Shown here in pieces: positions 15,657 through 24,411 of a stretch of DNA of 64,000 nt; positions within the stretch are counted from its first letter, which is position 1, and each line of letters opens with the position of its first letter. Source of the stretch: Thermoplasmata archaeon (GTDB taxonomy: Archaea; Thermoplasmatota; Thermoplasmata; Lutacidiplasmatales; UBA184); contig JAKAVQ010000002.1 of NCBI GenBank assembly GCA_021817245.1, positions 78,721 to 142,720 on the forward strand, given 5' to 3'. The notes beneath the pieces are model-generated. The model made no database searches, was not told where the DNA came from, and worked only from the letters and a program-made list of their open reading frames with translations. The position numbers and the translations under genes are program-made.

Positions 15657-17624
15657 TCAACGGACCCGGAGCGCATTGAAGATGACGACGACGTCGAGGA
15701 CCTCCTGGATCACAGCCCCGACCGCGGGGGCGATGAAACCGAAGCTGGCGATGCCCATCAGCACCAGGCTCGTCCCGAGGCCGAAGAGGATCCCCTGGCG
15801 GGCGATCCGGAGCATCCCCTGGCCGAGCGAGATCCCGTCCGCGACGCGGCCCACGTCGTCGACGAGAAGGACGACATCGGCCGCCTCCGCCGAGATGCCC
15901 GAGCCGTGGGCGCCCATCGCGACGCCGACCGACGCGCTCGCGAGGGCCGCGGCGTCGTTGATCCCGTCGCCCACCATGACCGTCGAGCCGAACCGGCGGC
16001 GGACCTCTCCGACCCGCTCGACCTTCGCTTCGGGGAGGAGCTCCGCGTCGACGTTGGGGATACCGGCTTGACGCGCCACGTCCTCGGCGTTCTCCCGCGA
16101 ATCCCCCGTCAGCAGTCCGAGATGCTGGACGCCGAGCGCCGTGAGGCGACCGGCGAGGCCGACCACCTCGGGTCGGAGCGGGTCCGCGAAGAGGAGGGCG
16201 CCCGCGGGAGACCCGTCGACGAGGAGGTACGATACGAGCCGGCCCGAGACCGCCCCCGATCTTTGGACCGCCTCCCGCTCCGCGTCGAGCGTGCGTCCGG
16301 CGACCGAGACGCAGAGCGTGCGCGAGCCGACGACCACCCGGCGGCCCTCGATCGTGCCCGCGACGCCGGCGCCCGGAAACTCGTGCACGTTCGCGACCGC
16401 CGGCAGGCGAATGCCCTGGGCGCAGCGGGCGATCGCCGCCGAGAGGGGGTGCGAGGAGTACCGCTCCAGGGCGGCGGCCAGACGGACGACCTCGGCCGGG
16501 TCGTTCGGGCCGAACGGGACCACGCGGTCGACCTCGGGCTGGCCCGAGGTGAGGGTGCCGGTCTTGTCGAAGAGGACGGCCTTTGCCCGCCCGAGCTCCT
16601 CCATCGCCGAGCCGCTCTTCGCGACGACGCCCCGGTCGGAGGCCCGGTTGATCGCTCGAACCACGGCGATCGGGGTCGCCAGGATCAACGGGCAGGGAGT
16701 GGCAACGACCAGCACGGCGAGACCGGTGAGCGGGCTGTGCGTCGCGAGGGAGGCGATCGCGGCGAGGACGACGGTCGTCGGCGTGAACCAGACCGCGTAA
16801 CGGTCGGCGAGACGCTGGATGTTCGGCTTGCGGGTCTGCGCGGTGCGAACGAGCTCGACGATCCGCGAGTACTGGCTCTCCCGGCTCGGTCGGACCGCGA
16901 GGAGGTCGAACGGCGGCCCGACGTTCGCGCTGCCGCTCAGCACCGACGCCCCCGACCGCAGGGTCTTCGGCAACGGTTCCCCCGTCACGGCCGAGTCGTC
17001 CACGACGGCGGTCGCGCTCGCGATCGTCCCGTCGACGGGAAGGATGTCTCCGGCGCGCACGGCCAACCGGTCCCCGGGGGCGACCGCGTCGACCGGGACA
17101 CGCGTCACCTCGTCGCCGTCGTACCGGTAGGCCCATCGGGGGGCCCGCCGCGTCAATCGTTCGAGCGAGGCGGACGCGCGGTGAAAGGCGTAGTCCTCGA
17201 TCGCCTCGCCGCCGGATTGCATCAGCACGATGATCACCCCGGCGAACGCCTGGTCGAGGCCGATCGCCGCCAGAATCGCGAGGGTCGCGATCACGTCGGA
17301 GGCGAACTGGCGGTGCCAGAGACGACGGGCGGTGGCGAAGACCAGCGGGGACCCGCCGACGACCAGCGTCCCGAGCCAGACGTAGGCCGCCGGCTGGGGC
17401 CGATGGAGCCCGAACGACAGGTACGCGCCGACGATCAGACCCGCGAGCGCGAGGAACGGCAACGGGTACCGGACGGCCCACCGTCCCCACCGTCGCGCGG
17501 CGGAGAGGTCCGGGACGGCGGGGAGATCGCCCTCTCCACCGCTCCCGTCCGATCGGGGGTCCGTCGGGACGACGACGACCCTCGGTCGACCTTCGTCGCC
17601 GCGCATCGTCCCACCGCCGACCAC
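15657..17624 (-). CDS. Heavy-metal P1B-type ATPase with TPC motif
   Basis: This 655-residue membrane pump has all P-type ATPase signatures: TGEPLPK, the phosphorylated aspartate in DKTGTLT (about residue 350), the SSHPL motif specific to metal pumps, and GDGINDAAAL (about residue 550). The membrane metal-binding motif is TPCPL (about residue 308) rather than CPC or SPC. No N-terminal heavy-metal-associated domain or Cys-rich stretch is visible. The transported metal is unknown, and export is inferred from the class. A second ATG six codons in is an alternative start. Confidence 0.92.
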   Translation of the reverse strand: MVGGGTMRGDEGRPRVVVVPTDPRSDGSGGEGDLPAVPDLSAARRWGRWAVRYPLPFLALAGLIVGAYLSFGLHRPQPAAYVWLGTLVVGGSPLVFATARRLWHRQFASDVIATLAILAAIGLDQAFAGVIIVLMQSGGEAIEDYAFHRASASLERLTRRAPRWAYRYDGDEVTRVPVDAVAPGDRLAVRAGDILPVDGTIASATAVVDDSAVTGEPLPKTLRSGASVLSGSANVGPPFDLLAVRPSRESQYSRIVELVRTAQTRKPNIQRLADRYAVWFTPTTVVLAAIASLATHSPLTGLAVLVVATPCPLILATPIAVVRAINRASDRGVVAKSGSAMEELGRAKAVLFDKTGTLTSGQPEVDRVVPFGPNDPAEVVRLAAALERYSSHPLSAAIARCAQGIRLPAVANVHEFPGAGVAGTIEGRRVVVGSRTLCVSVAGRTLDAEREAVQRSGAVSGRLVSYLLVDGSPAGALLFADPLRPEVVGLAGRLTALGVQHLGLLTGDSRENAEDVARQAGIPNVDAELLPEAKVERVGEVRRRFGSTVMVGDGINDAAALASASVGVAMGAHGSGISAEAADVVLLVDDVGRVADGISLGQGMLRIARQGILFGLGTSLVLMGIASFGFIAPAVGAVIQEVLDVVVIFNALRVR

Positions 17625-18138
17625 GCCGGGGTGGGTCGGTCGTCCGGCGAGAGGAGCGAGGGCACCTTAGAGGTTCCCTCCCTCCGACCCGAGACGGGGT
17701 CGGCTCACCCCCCTCTGCAGGTCTCCTCGCGGTCGGCCGCGCGACCCGAGGGTCCGCCGTGCGGCGTCGTCCGCCGACCGGCACCCGATCCTCTCGGGCG
17801 CCTCCGCGCACCCAAAACGGGAGCTCGGATCACGGGTGGGACTGTGTACTACGCTTGTTGATATCGGTTAACATTGTGTTATCTCCTCCGTACGGCAGCC
17901 CGTGGGCGGGATCCCCCGTACGACGCACCGACTCGAGACCCGCACCCACCGTTTCTTCCCCCGTCCTCCGGTTGGGGGCGGGCCGATGAGATCGATCGCT
18001 CGGCGATACGGCGACGGAACGCCGTTCGAGCGCTCTCCTGCGACCGAGGGGGATCACCCCCGTTTCGTAGCCCGGCCCCCTACTTGAGACGGAACGCCCG
18101 ACTGCGGGTCCTGCGGCCCCGGCGCACCCTCGCCGGGC
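17625..18138. other. Intergenic region without a convincing gene
   Basis: About 510 bases between the metal ATPase and the acetyltransferase. The only notable part is an AT-richer patch at 17850-17885 (around TTGTTGATATCGGTTAACAT) that could hold a promoter, but no gene start fits it. Short open frames here have biased, shadow-like composition. Confidence 0.5.
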
Positions 18139-18699
18139 TCAAAGGGGCGCGGGCGTCCGCGCCGATGCGGGGCGTAGGGACATCTCCTCGGCGACCGCCC
18201 CCGGAGTGTGCGCGAGCGGCTCGACCTTGCCGGTGCGACGGAACCCCCGGTCGAGGTAGAGCCGGACCGCGGCCACCTGGGTCGGGTTGACCGATAGGCG
18301 CACCTCGGCGGTGGGGTGGTCGAGCGAGGTCCAGCGCAGCACCTCGTCGAGAAGTCGTCCCCCGACCCCGGTTCCCCGGTAGTCCGGGTCGACCCACATC
18401 CCCCAGACCACGTACGAGGGCTCTTCCCAGAAGACACCGGCCGTGCCCACCAGGTCGCCGCCGGCGTTCTCCGCGAGCCACGAGGCCGCTTCGGAGGAGG
18501 AGGCCGCCCGATGGGTCCGCTCCCTCCAGAGGGACTCGGTGAACGTCGATTCGCGCGCCCAGGTGCTCCCGAAGGCGAGGGGGTCCGATCGCAGCGCCCG
18601 CAGTCGGAGCGTGCGGTACCGGTCCCAGTCCGCATCGACGATGCGCCGTACCGTCACGACCGGTAGCGACGGCGGCGGTGGACCCGAACGGGGGACCAT
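18139..18699 (-). CDS. GNAT family N-acetyltransferase
   Basis: This 186-residue protein has the GNAT fold: an N-terminal VTVRRIVDADWDRYRTLRLRAL segment, a central LVGTAGVFW strand, VDPDYRGTGVGGRLLDEVL (the acetyl-CoA binding R-G-x-G-x-G/A loop) and a final VRLYLDRGFRRTG block. It transfers an acetyl group from acetyl-CoA to an unknown amine. The ATG at 18699 was chosen; a GTG about 14 codons later is possible. Confidence 0.85.
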   Translation of the reverse strand: MVPRSGPPPPSLPVVTVRRIVDADWDRYRTLRLRALRSDPLAFGSTWARESTFTESLWRERTHRAASSSEAASWLAENAGGDLVGTAGVFWEEPSYVVWGMWVDPDYRGTGVGGRLLDEVLRWTSLDHPTAEVRLSVNPTQVAAVRLYLDRGFRRTGKVEPLAHTPGAVAEEMSLRPASARTPAPL

Positions 18700-18895
18700 G
18701 GGCCGAACCTGGCGGCGACCGTTGCCCCGGTCGCCTAAAGGCTTACCCGGGCGCCCGTCGACCCTCGGGATCTCCGCCCCTCGAACCGTCGGCGCACGGC
18801 CTCGTCCCGGTCCGTCGAACGACCGAGAGGATCGTAGCCTTCGCGCTCCCCGGAGGGCCGAGCGGCGCCGGGGGAGGGGGGGCCCTCCGCTCCGC

Positions 18896-19564
18896 TTACG
18901 TGGCGAGCACCGTCGTCGAGCCTTCGGAGCTCGCCGGGGGACCCGGTAGACGCGTGGACGAACGCCGAGCCTTCCGGGAGTCCCGGTCCGCTCCCGCGGG
19001 AGCCCGGTCGCGTCCCCGACGCAGCAATCCCTCGTCCTGGAGCTGCTTCGTGATCTTTTCGACGGCCAGTGCGACGTCCGCGGGTCGGCGGGCGCCGGTG
19101 CAGACGAGCTTGCCGCTACCGAAGAGGAGCAGCACCACCCGGGGATTCTCGAGGCGGCAGACAAGCCCGGGGAACTGCTCGGGCTCGTACTCCACGCGGT
19201 CGAGGCCGAGAGTTATCGCGATCGTGTTCAGGTTGATCTCGCTCTCGAGGTCGGCCGTCGCGACGATGTTCTGCACCTGGGTCTTCGGGTTCTTGAAGAT
19301 CTTCTGGCCGCCCTTGCGGATCATCTCCGAGACGATGCGGATCGATTCGTCGACCTGCCGCATGCTCTTTCCGCCCGTGCAGACGACCTTGCCCGAGCGG
19401 AACAGGAGGATGGCGGTCTTGGGCTGCTTCAGCCGGTAGATAACGCCCGGGAACTGTTCGGGCTCGTACTCGGCCCCGTCCAGGGTGAGGGCGACCGACT
19501 GCAGGTCGAGTTCGTCGCTCAGGCTGGTCGAGGCCACCACGTTCTCGATTCGGATTCGCGTCAC
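18896..19564 (-). CDS. tbp: TATA-binding protein with Arg-rich C-terminal tail
   Basis: This is the archaeal transcription initiation factor TBP. Two ~90-residue repeats are evident: IENVVASTSL...FPGVIYRLKQPKTAILLFRSGKVVCTG and VQNIVATADL...FPGLVCRLENPRVVLLLFGSGKLVCTG. I chose the GTG at 19564, giving 222 residues; the core ends near residue 185 and is followed by about 35-40 residues rich in Arg, Ser and Pro. Archaeal TBPs often end in a short acidic tail, so this basic one is unusual. Three TATA-like elements lie directly upstream, and the nearest suitable spacing makes the mRNA leaderless or nearly so. Confidence 0.95.
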   Translation of the reverse strand: MTRIRIENVVASTSLSDELDLQSVALTLDGAEYEPEQFPGVIYRLKQPKTAILLFRSGKVVCTGGKSMRQVDESIRIVSEMIRKGGQKIFKNPKTQVQNIVATADLESEINLNTIAITLGLDRVEYEPEQFPGLVCRLENPRVVLLLFGSGKLVCTGARRPADVALAVEKITKQLQDEGLLRRGRDRAPAGADRDSRKARRSSTRLPGPPASSEGSTTVLAT

Positions 19565-19569
19565 GGTCG

Positions 19570-19599
19570 TATAAATAGTATTTATATAGCTATTTAAAG
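19570..19599 (-). promoter_or_regulatory. Cluster of TATA-like elements upstream of TBP
   Basis: ATAAATA (19571-19577), TTTATATA (19581-19588) and TATTTAAA (19591-19598) stand in tandem within 30 bases. The middle one is centred about 21 bases and the outer one about 30 bases before the GTG start of tbp. More than one TBP could bind here, which would allow autoregulation; that is inference. Confidence 0.6.
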
Positions 19600-19942
19600 G
19601 CACCGACCCGCTCGCGCGGCCCGACATTCGCGGCGGGGCGCTCGGAAGGGAGCCGTCGAGGCCGACCTCCCCCGGCGCCCGAGGGCTTCGCCGCCCGAAA
19701 GCCCGCCAGAGTCGAGCGACTCCGACGTCGTGCGGAGCCGGAGGGAACCTCGGCATGTTCGGGCCGTGTCGATCGCACCCGCACCGACCTCAGGGCGCAC
19801 CGGGTGCCTAGAGGCGACGGAGAGCCTCCCGTTCGAGAAGCGTGGCTCGCGGGGATCTCCCCGGGCGCGCTCCACCCCCGGATCGGCGTCCGGGCGGCAA
19901 CGCGACTCCGGTCGGTCCACCGACCTTCGGGGTTGGGACGGA
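19600..19942. other. Intergenic region between tbp promoter and tRNA-Gly
   Basis: About 340 GC-rich bases. The open frames are Arg/Ser/Pro-rich and overlap the tRNA, so I see no gene here. Confidence 0.5.
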
Positions 19943-20014
19943 TGCGGTTGTCGGGATTCGAACCCGAGTAGGTAGCTTGGGAAGCTACCGTCCTAACCAC
20001 TAGACCACAACCGC
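19943..20014 (-). tRNA. tRNA-Gly (CCC)
   Basis: On the minus strand the acceptor stem is GCGGTTG/CAACCGC with discriminator A. The anticodon stem GTAGC/GCTAC encloses the loop TTCCCAA, giving anticodon CCC. The T-arm has GGTTCGAAT. There is no intron and no encoded CCA. Confidence 0.95.
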
Positions 20015-20073
20015 GCGAGCTCACCCGGAGGTCGGACGGCTCTTACGGTTTGTGCCGTTCCTCGGCGTCGGTC

Positions 20074-20562
20074 CTAGAGGAGCAGCCCGACCGACTCGGA
20101 GGGCACCGACGGCGCGCTCGCGAGCAACTCGTCGTTCGAGACGACGGGCTCGCCGCCCGAGGGCGTGAACCCGGCCCTCTGGAGGAGCTTGCGCGTCCGG
20201 GGCAGGTCGTTGGTCGATAGGGCGACCACCGGTTGGTTCCCTTCGCGGGCGACGAGGATGGCGACGCTCTGGATGTTCACCTTCTCGCGCGAGAGCGCGT
20301 CCAGGACCCGAAGGAAGCTCCCCGCGCGGTCCTCGAGGCGGACCGCGATCATCTCGCGGACCTCGACCTCGTACCCGGCGTCGGCGAGCAGCCGTTCTGC
20401 GCGGTCGGGGTCGCTCACGATGAGGCGGACCCGACCCTTGGCCGCGGCGGAGTCGACACCGATCGCGGCGACGTTGATCCGTTCTTTCGCGAGGATGCGG
20501 GCCACTCCACCCAGGGTCCCCGGCCGGTTCGGTAGGGTCAGGGAGATCTCGCGAAGGGCCAT
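20074..20562 (-). CDS. Tandem ACT-domain protein
   Basis: This 162-residue protein has two ACT domains: residues ~3-72 starting LREISLTLPNRPGTLGGVARILAKERINVAAIG, and ~72-145 starting MIAVRLEDRAGSFLRVLDALSREKVNIQSVAIL. ACT domains bind amino acids to regulate enzymes or transcription. No catalytic or DNA-binding domain is attached, so it is probably a stand-alone ligand sensor. It diverges from the pilin-like gene. Confidence 0.88.
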   Translation of the reverse strand: MALREISLTLPNRPGTLGGVARILAKERINVAAIGVDSAAAKGRVRLIVSDPDRAERLLADAGYEVEVREMIAVRLEDRAGSFLRVLDALSREKVNIQSVAILVAREGNQPVVALSTNDLPRTRKLLQRAGFTPSGGEPVVSNDELLASAPSVPSESVGLLL

Positions 20563-20636
20563 CGCTGGGGGCCGACAGGTCCGGCGGGCCTAAAGGCTCG
20601 ACGTTCGGAAGGTCGCGGAGCGGTTCGGCCGCGCAG

Positions 20637-20646
20637 ATATTTATAC
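20637..20646 (+). promoter_or_regulatory. TATA box of the pilus-like operon
   Basis: ATATTTATAC centres about 26-27 bases before the GTG at 20668, where a leaderless transcript would start. This is the likely promoter of the five-gene operon that follows. Confidence 0.7.
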
Positions 20647-20667
20647 CTGAATCGGGCCTAATTCTCG

Positions 20668-21786
20668 GTGCGCGGGGTCGCGGACCCCGCGTCGGTCCGT
20701 CCGATGGGGGGGAATCACACCGCGAGTGCCGGCCGACGGTACCGCCGGGCACGACGGCTCACGCGGAGTCCTCGAGGGGTCGTGGCGGTCGTCGGGACGC
20801 TCCTCGCCCTGCTGGTCTTCTTCGCGCTCTTCGGGATATTCATCACGCAGTACCTCCCGCTCTGGATGATCGACAACGAGTCCCAGCTCACGAGCCAGGC
20901 GGAGTCGTCGTTCGCCCAGTTCAAATCGAGCGTGGACCAACAGTACGTGCTCGGGGGTCCGGCGTCGTACGGCACCGCGTTCACCATCAGCTCGCAGGGG
21001 ATCCCGCTCCTGGCGCAGCCGACCCAGGCCACCCTCGTGTTCCTCCCGACCACCTGCCCGGGGGGCTTTTACGCGCCCGGGGTCGCGGGCGCGAAGGCGG
21101 GCAACTACGGCCAGCCGGTGGTCCCGGGCTACTGCATCTTCGAGAACGTGACCCTCACCACCGGACCCGGCGGCTCCGGCCTCTATTCCCAGCACCTCGC
21201 GAGCGGGGTCCTCCAGATGGTCCTGCCGAACCGGTACTACACACCCCAGACGTTCTACTTCGAGGACGACGCGGTCCTTCAGGGGCAGGCGGGCGGCTAC
21301 CAGATCATGGACTTCCCCCCTCCGCTCAACCTGACGACGGTCGCGGGCAACACGAGCATCACCTCGAGCCTCCTGCAGCTCTACGGGAACGCCTCGACCG
21401 TGCTCGGACAGGGGTCGCAGCAGGTGTTCAGCCACTTGCGCTACGCGCAGGTCGTCGCGTCGAACGGCCACAACGGACGGACGTTCAACTACACCTTCGA
21501 GATCGGAACCCAGTATCCGTGCGCCTGGGGCCACTACCTCGGCGCTCAGATGAACCTGAGCGGGCTTCCGCTCTGGACGAAGGCGTCCGGGTCCCGGCCG
21601 CTGACGGCCTATTACAACTTCACGAACCCGATCGGCGGAGCGTCAACGCTCCCGGTCCCGGGGTCGGCTTGCACCAACCCGGCCGCCGGCGGAACCACGG
21701 TCATCGCCCTCAACATCGGGAACCTCAACTACGCGACCGTGTTCTACGCCGGTGTCCAGGTCTCCCTCGGGATCGGAGGAACCTGA
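20668..21786 (+). CDS. Secreted pilin-like protein of the type IV pilus-like operon
   Basis: The N-terminus is basic (RRYRRARRLTRSPRGVVAV) and is followed by one hydrophobic helix, VVGTLLALLVFFALFGIFITQYL, as in archaeal class III signal peptides and type IV pilins. The remaining ~310 residues are extracellular, rich in Gly, Thr, Asn and Tyr, with several N-glycosylation sequons and four to six Cys. It is much larger than a usual pilin, so it may be a minor pilin or tip adhesin. It begins the operon 3 bases ahead of the secretion ATPase. The start is GTG 20668 (fits the TATA box) or ATG 20704. Confidence 0.7.
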   Translation: MRGVADPASVRPMGGNHTASAGRRYRRARRLTRSPRGVVAVVGTLLALLVFFALFGIFITQYLPLWMIDNESQLTSQAESSFAQFKSSVDQQYVLGGPASYGTAFTISSQGIPLLAQPTQATLVFLPTTCPGGFYAPGVAGAKAGNYGQPVVPGYCIFENVTLTTGPGGSGLYSQHLASGVLQMVLPNRYYTPQTFYFEDDAVLQGQAGGYQIMDFPPPLNLTTVAGNTSITSSLLQLYGNASTVLGQGSQQVFSHLRYAQVVASNGHNGRTFNYTFEIGTQYPCAWGHYLGAQMNLSGLPLWTKASGSRPLTAYYNFTNPIGGASTLPVPGSACTNPAAGGTTVIALNIGNLNYATVFYAGVQVSLGIGGT

Positions 21787-21789
21787 GCG

Positions 21790-23430
21790 ATGGCGTCGGG
21801 CGGCTTCCGCGTCAAGATCCCGCGCGCCACCCCGTCGGGGGTGGGGACCCCGCTCGCCCCGTCCGAGCCGACCGGGGCCTCGACCGACGTCCCCGGTACG
21901 TTCATCACCGCGATGCCGGCGCTCGCCGAGCCGGCGATGAAGGAGGTCGAGGTCCGGGCGGTCAATCCGCCGTACTCGTACTCGCGCGTCACCTACAACG
22001 ACCGGACCAAGGAGTACCTCTACGAGGTCATCGAGCCCCAGCTCTCGGCCCACGAGAAGCAGCTGGTGGAGCACCTCAAATCGACCCTCGCGCGGATCCT
22101 CGGAAGCGACGTCGGCAACCTCTCCCTGGTCGACAAACGCTCGTACCTGCGCGGCGAGGCCGAGGAGTACTTCCGCAGCCGGGGGATCACGCTCGGGCCG
22201 CTCTCGATGGAGCGGGTGATCTACTACGTCCTGCGCGACTTTGTCGGGTACGGCCCGATCGACGCGCTGATCTTCGACCCGGAGGTCGAGGACATCTCGT
22301 GCGACGGGGTCGAGGTCCCGCTCTTCATCTTCCACGGGAAGTACGAGTCGGTGAAGACGAACGTCGTCTTTCCCGACGAGGATTCGCTGAACTCGTTCAT
22401 CGTCATGCTCGGCCAGCGGTGCGCGAAGGCCGTCAGCGTCTCCTCACCGATCCTGGACGGAACCACGCCCGAGGGCCATCGCGTCCAGGCGACGTACGCC
22501 CGGGAGGTCACGACGCGGGGCGCCAGCTTCACGATCCGACGGTTCAAGGAGCGGCCGTTCACGCCCGTTGACCTCGTGATGATGGGCACGGCCAACGAGG
22601 AGATGGTCGCCTACTTCTGGCTCGCGGCCGAGCAGGGCGAATCTGTGATCGTCTGCGGCGGCCCGGCCGCGGGCAAGACGAGCACGCTCAACGCGATCGC
22701 GCTGTTCATCCCGCCGACCGCGAAGGTCGTGTCGATCGAGGACACCCGCGAGGTGAACCTTCCCCACGAGAACTGGATCCCGGGCGCGACGCGCAGCGGC
22801 ACGGGCGACCGGGGCCCCGACGGCAAGGCCGCCGGCGAGGTCGACATGTTCGACCTGGTCCGCGCCGCGCTCCGGCAGCGCCCGAACTACATCATCGTCG
22901 GCGAGGTGCGCGGCCGCGAGACGTACACGATGTTCCAGGCGATGGCGACCGGCCACACGACCTACTCGACGATGCACGCCGACAGCGTGAAATCGATGGT
23001 CAACCGCCTCGAGAACCCGCCGATCAACACGCCGCGCATCCTCCTCTCGGCCCTCAACAACGTGATCATCCAGATCCAGGCCCGGACCGAGAAAGGTGTG
23101 GTCCGCCGACTGAAGCAGGTCCTCGAGATCGTCGGGTTCGAGCCCGAGACGAACGAGCTGATCACCAACACGGTCTACGAGTGGGACCCGGGGACCGACA
23201 AGTTCGTCTTCAAGGGCCACTCGTTCCTCTTTGACAAGATCATGGACCTGCGGAACTACGGTCCGGACGACATGGACGCGGAGTTCCAGCGTCGGACCGA
23301 GGTGATCCGCTACCTCGTCCGGAACGCGATCACCGACTACCGCCAGCTCTGGGGGACGATCGCGCAGTACTACAAGGACCCGAACGAGGTCATGGCCCGC
23401 GTCCGGGCGAGCGCCGGCAAGGAGGGCTAG
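21790..23430 (+). CDS. Type IV pilus/secretion ATPase (GspE/TadA/FlaI family), first copy
   Basis: This 546-residue ATPase powers assembly of a type IV pilus-like fibre. The Walker A motif GGPAAGKTS is at about residue 290, the Asp box and EDTREVNLPHENW follow, and RPNYIIVGEVRGRE is the Walker B/His-box region, with HTTYSTMHAD behind it. The N-terminal DISCDGVEVPLFIFHGKY block is shared with archaeal FlaI-like ATPases. A second ATPase of the same family closes the operon. The enzyme should act as a cytosolic hexamer at the membrane. Confidence 0.92.
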   Translation: MASGGFRVKIPRATPSGVGTPLAPSEPTGASTDVPGTFITAMPALAEPAMKEVEVRAVNPPYSYSRVTYNDRTKEYLYEVIEPQLSAHEKQLVEHLKSTLARILGSDVGNLSLVDKRSYLRGEAEEYFRSRGITLGPLSMERVIYYVLRDFVGYGPIDALIFDPEVEDISCDGVEVPLFIFHGKYESVKTNVVFPDEDSLNSFIVMLGQRCAKAVSVSSPILDGTTPEGHRVQATYAREVTTRGASFTIRRFKERPFTPVDLVMMGTANEEMVAYFWLAAEQGESVIVCGGPAAGKTSTLNAIALFIPPTAKVVSIEDTREVNLPHENWIPGATRSGTGDRGPDGKAAGEVDMFDLVRAALRQRPNYIIVGEVRGRETYTMFQAMATGHTTYSTMHADSVKSMVNRLENPPINTPRILLSALNNVIIQIQARTEKGVVRRLKQVLEIVGFEPETNELITNTVYEWDPGTDKFVFKGHSFLFDKIMDLRNYGPDDMDAEFQRRTEVIRYLVRNAITDYRQLWGTIAQYYKDPNEVMARVRASAGKEG

Positions 23431-23435
23431 TCCCC

Positions 23436-24410
23436 GTGCCGGCGACCTCCACCGTCCGCGTCGGGGCGGTCCCTCCCGCCGAGTCCTCCTCCCGGCCGAT
23501 CCGGCTGAAGCGCGGCGAGCACCCGACGCACACCGGGCTCACCGCGTTCCAGCGGTGGGCCTGGAAGACGTTCCGCGCCCGGGTCCTCGCCCGGGCGCCC
23601 GACCCGTCCCTCGAGGAGAACCTCGTCAAGGCCCACATGCGGGTCCGGGCCGACGAGTACCTCGCGACGGTCTACGCGACCACGGTCGTCGTCGGTCTCG
23701 CGACCCTCGCGGCCGGTGTCGTGGTCGGGCTCCTGTTCGTCCTCTCGGGCGTTCTCCTCCTCGGCCTGGTCATCGGGGTCCTCCTCCCCGTCTTCGGCAC
23801 GCTCGGGACGTTCTTCGTCCTCCAGAGCACGCCGGGGTCGCGAGCGAAGGACCGCGGCCGCAAGATCGACCGGAAGATCAGCCCGGCGATGAGCTTCGTC
23901 TCGGCGATGAGCTCGGCGGACGTGAACATCGACCAGATCTTCAAGGAGCTCGGCCGCCAGAAGATCTACGGGCAGGTGGCGGAGGAAGCGGCGTGGATCA
24001 CGCGCGACACCGAACTGCTCGGCGTCGACATCCTGACGGCGATCCGCAACGGCTCCCAGCGCAGCCCGTCAAAGCGGTTCCAGGACTTCCTCCAGGGCGT
24101 CGTCACCACGGCGACGAGCGGAGGGCAGCTGAAGCCGTACTTCCTGCTCAAGGCGGAGCAGTACGAGCGCGAGAACAAGCTCGAGATGCTCCAGCGCGTC
24201 GAGACGATGGGGCTGCTCGCGGAGACGTTCGTCACGGTCGTCGTCGCGTTCCCCCTCTTCCTCGTGATCATCATCGCGATCTTCGCGGTCATCGGGGGCG
24301 GCGGGTCGTTCATGATCGACGTGCTCTGGGGGATCGTCGGCGCGATGATTCCGCTCGCCCAGTTCGGATTCATCTTCTTCATGTACACGCTCGCGCAGGA
24401 GATGGCCTGA
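23436..24410 (+). CDS. Pilus assembly platform membrane protein (TadC/GspF type), first copy
   Basis: This 324-residue protein has the GspF/TadC platform layout: a cytosolic N-terminus, a pair of helices around TLAAGVVVGLLFVLSGVLLLGLVIGVLLPVFG, a long cytosolic helical domain with MSFVSAMSSADVNIDQIFKELG, and a C-terminal helix pair. Its partner is the ATPase encoded just upstream. The GTG start at 23436 lies 5 bases after the ATPase stop. The next gene, a paralogue, starts one base after its stop. Confidence 0.85.
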   Translation: MPATSTVRVGAVPPAESSSRPIRLKRGEHPTHTGLTAFQRWAWKTFRARVLARAPDPSLEENLVKAHMRVRADEYLATVYATTVVVGLATLAAGVVVGLLFVLSGVLLLGLVIGVLLPVFGTLGTFFVLQSTPGSRAKDRGRKIDRKISPAMSFVSAMSSADVNIDQIFKELGRQKIYGQVAEEAAWITRDTELLGVDILTAIRNGSQRSPSKRFQDFLQGVVTTATSGGQLKPYFLLKAEQYERENKLEMLQRVETMGLLAETFVTVVVAFPLFLVIIIAIFAVIGGGGSFMIDVLWGIVGAMIPLAQFGFIFFMYTLAQEMA

Positions 24411-24411
24411 G

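Noticed and set aside
15348-17861. An 837-codon plus-strand frame opposite the metal ATPase
   Set aside because: The minus strand encodes a complete P-type ATPase with all motifs; this frame has none and shows biased composition.
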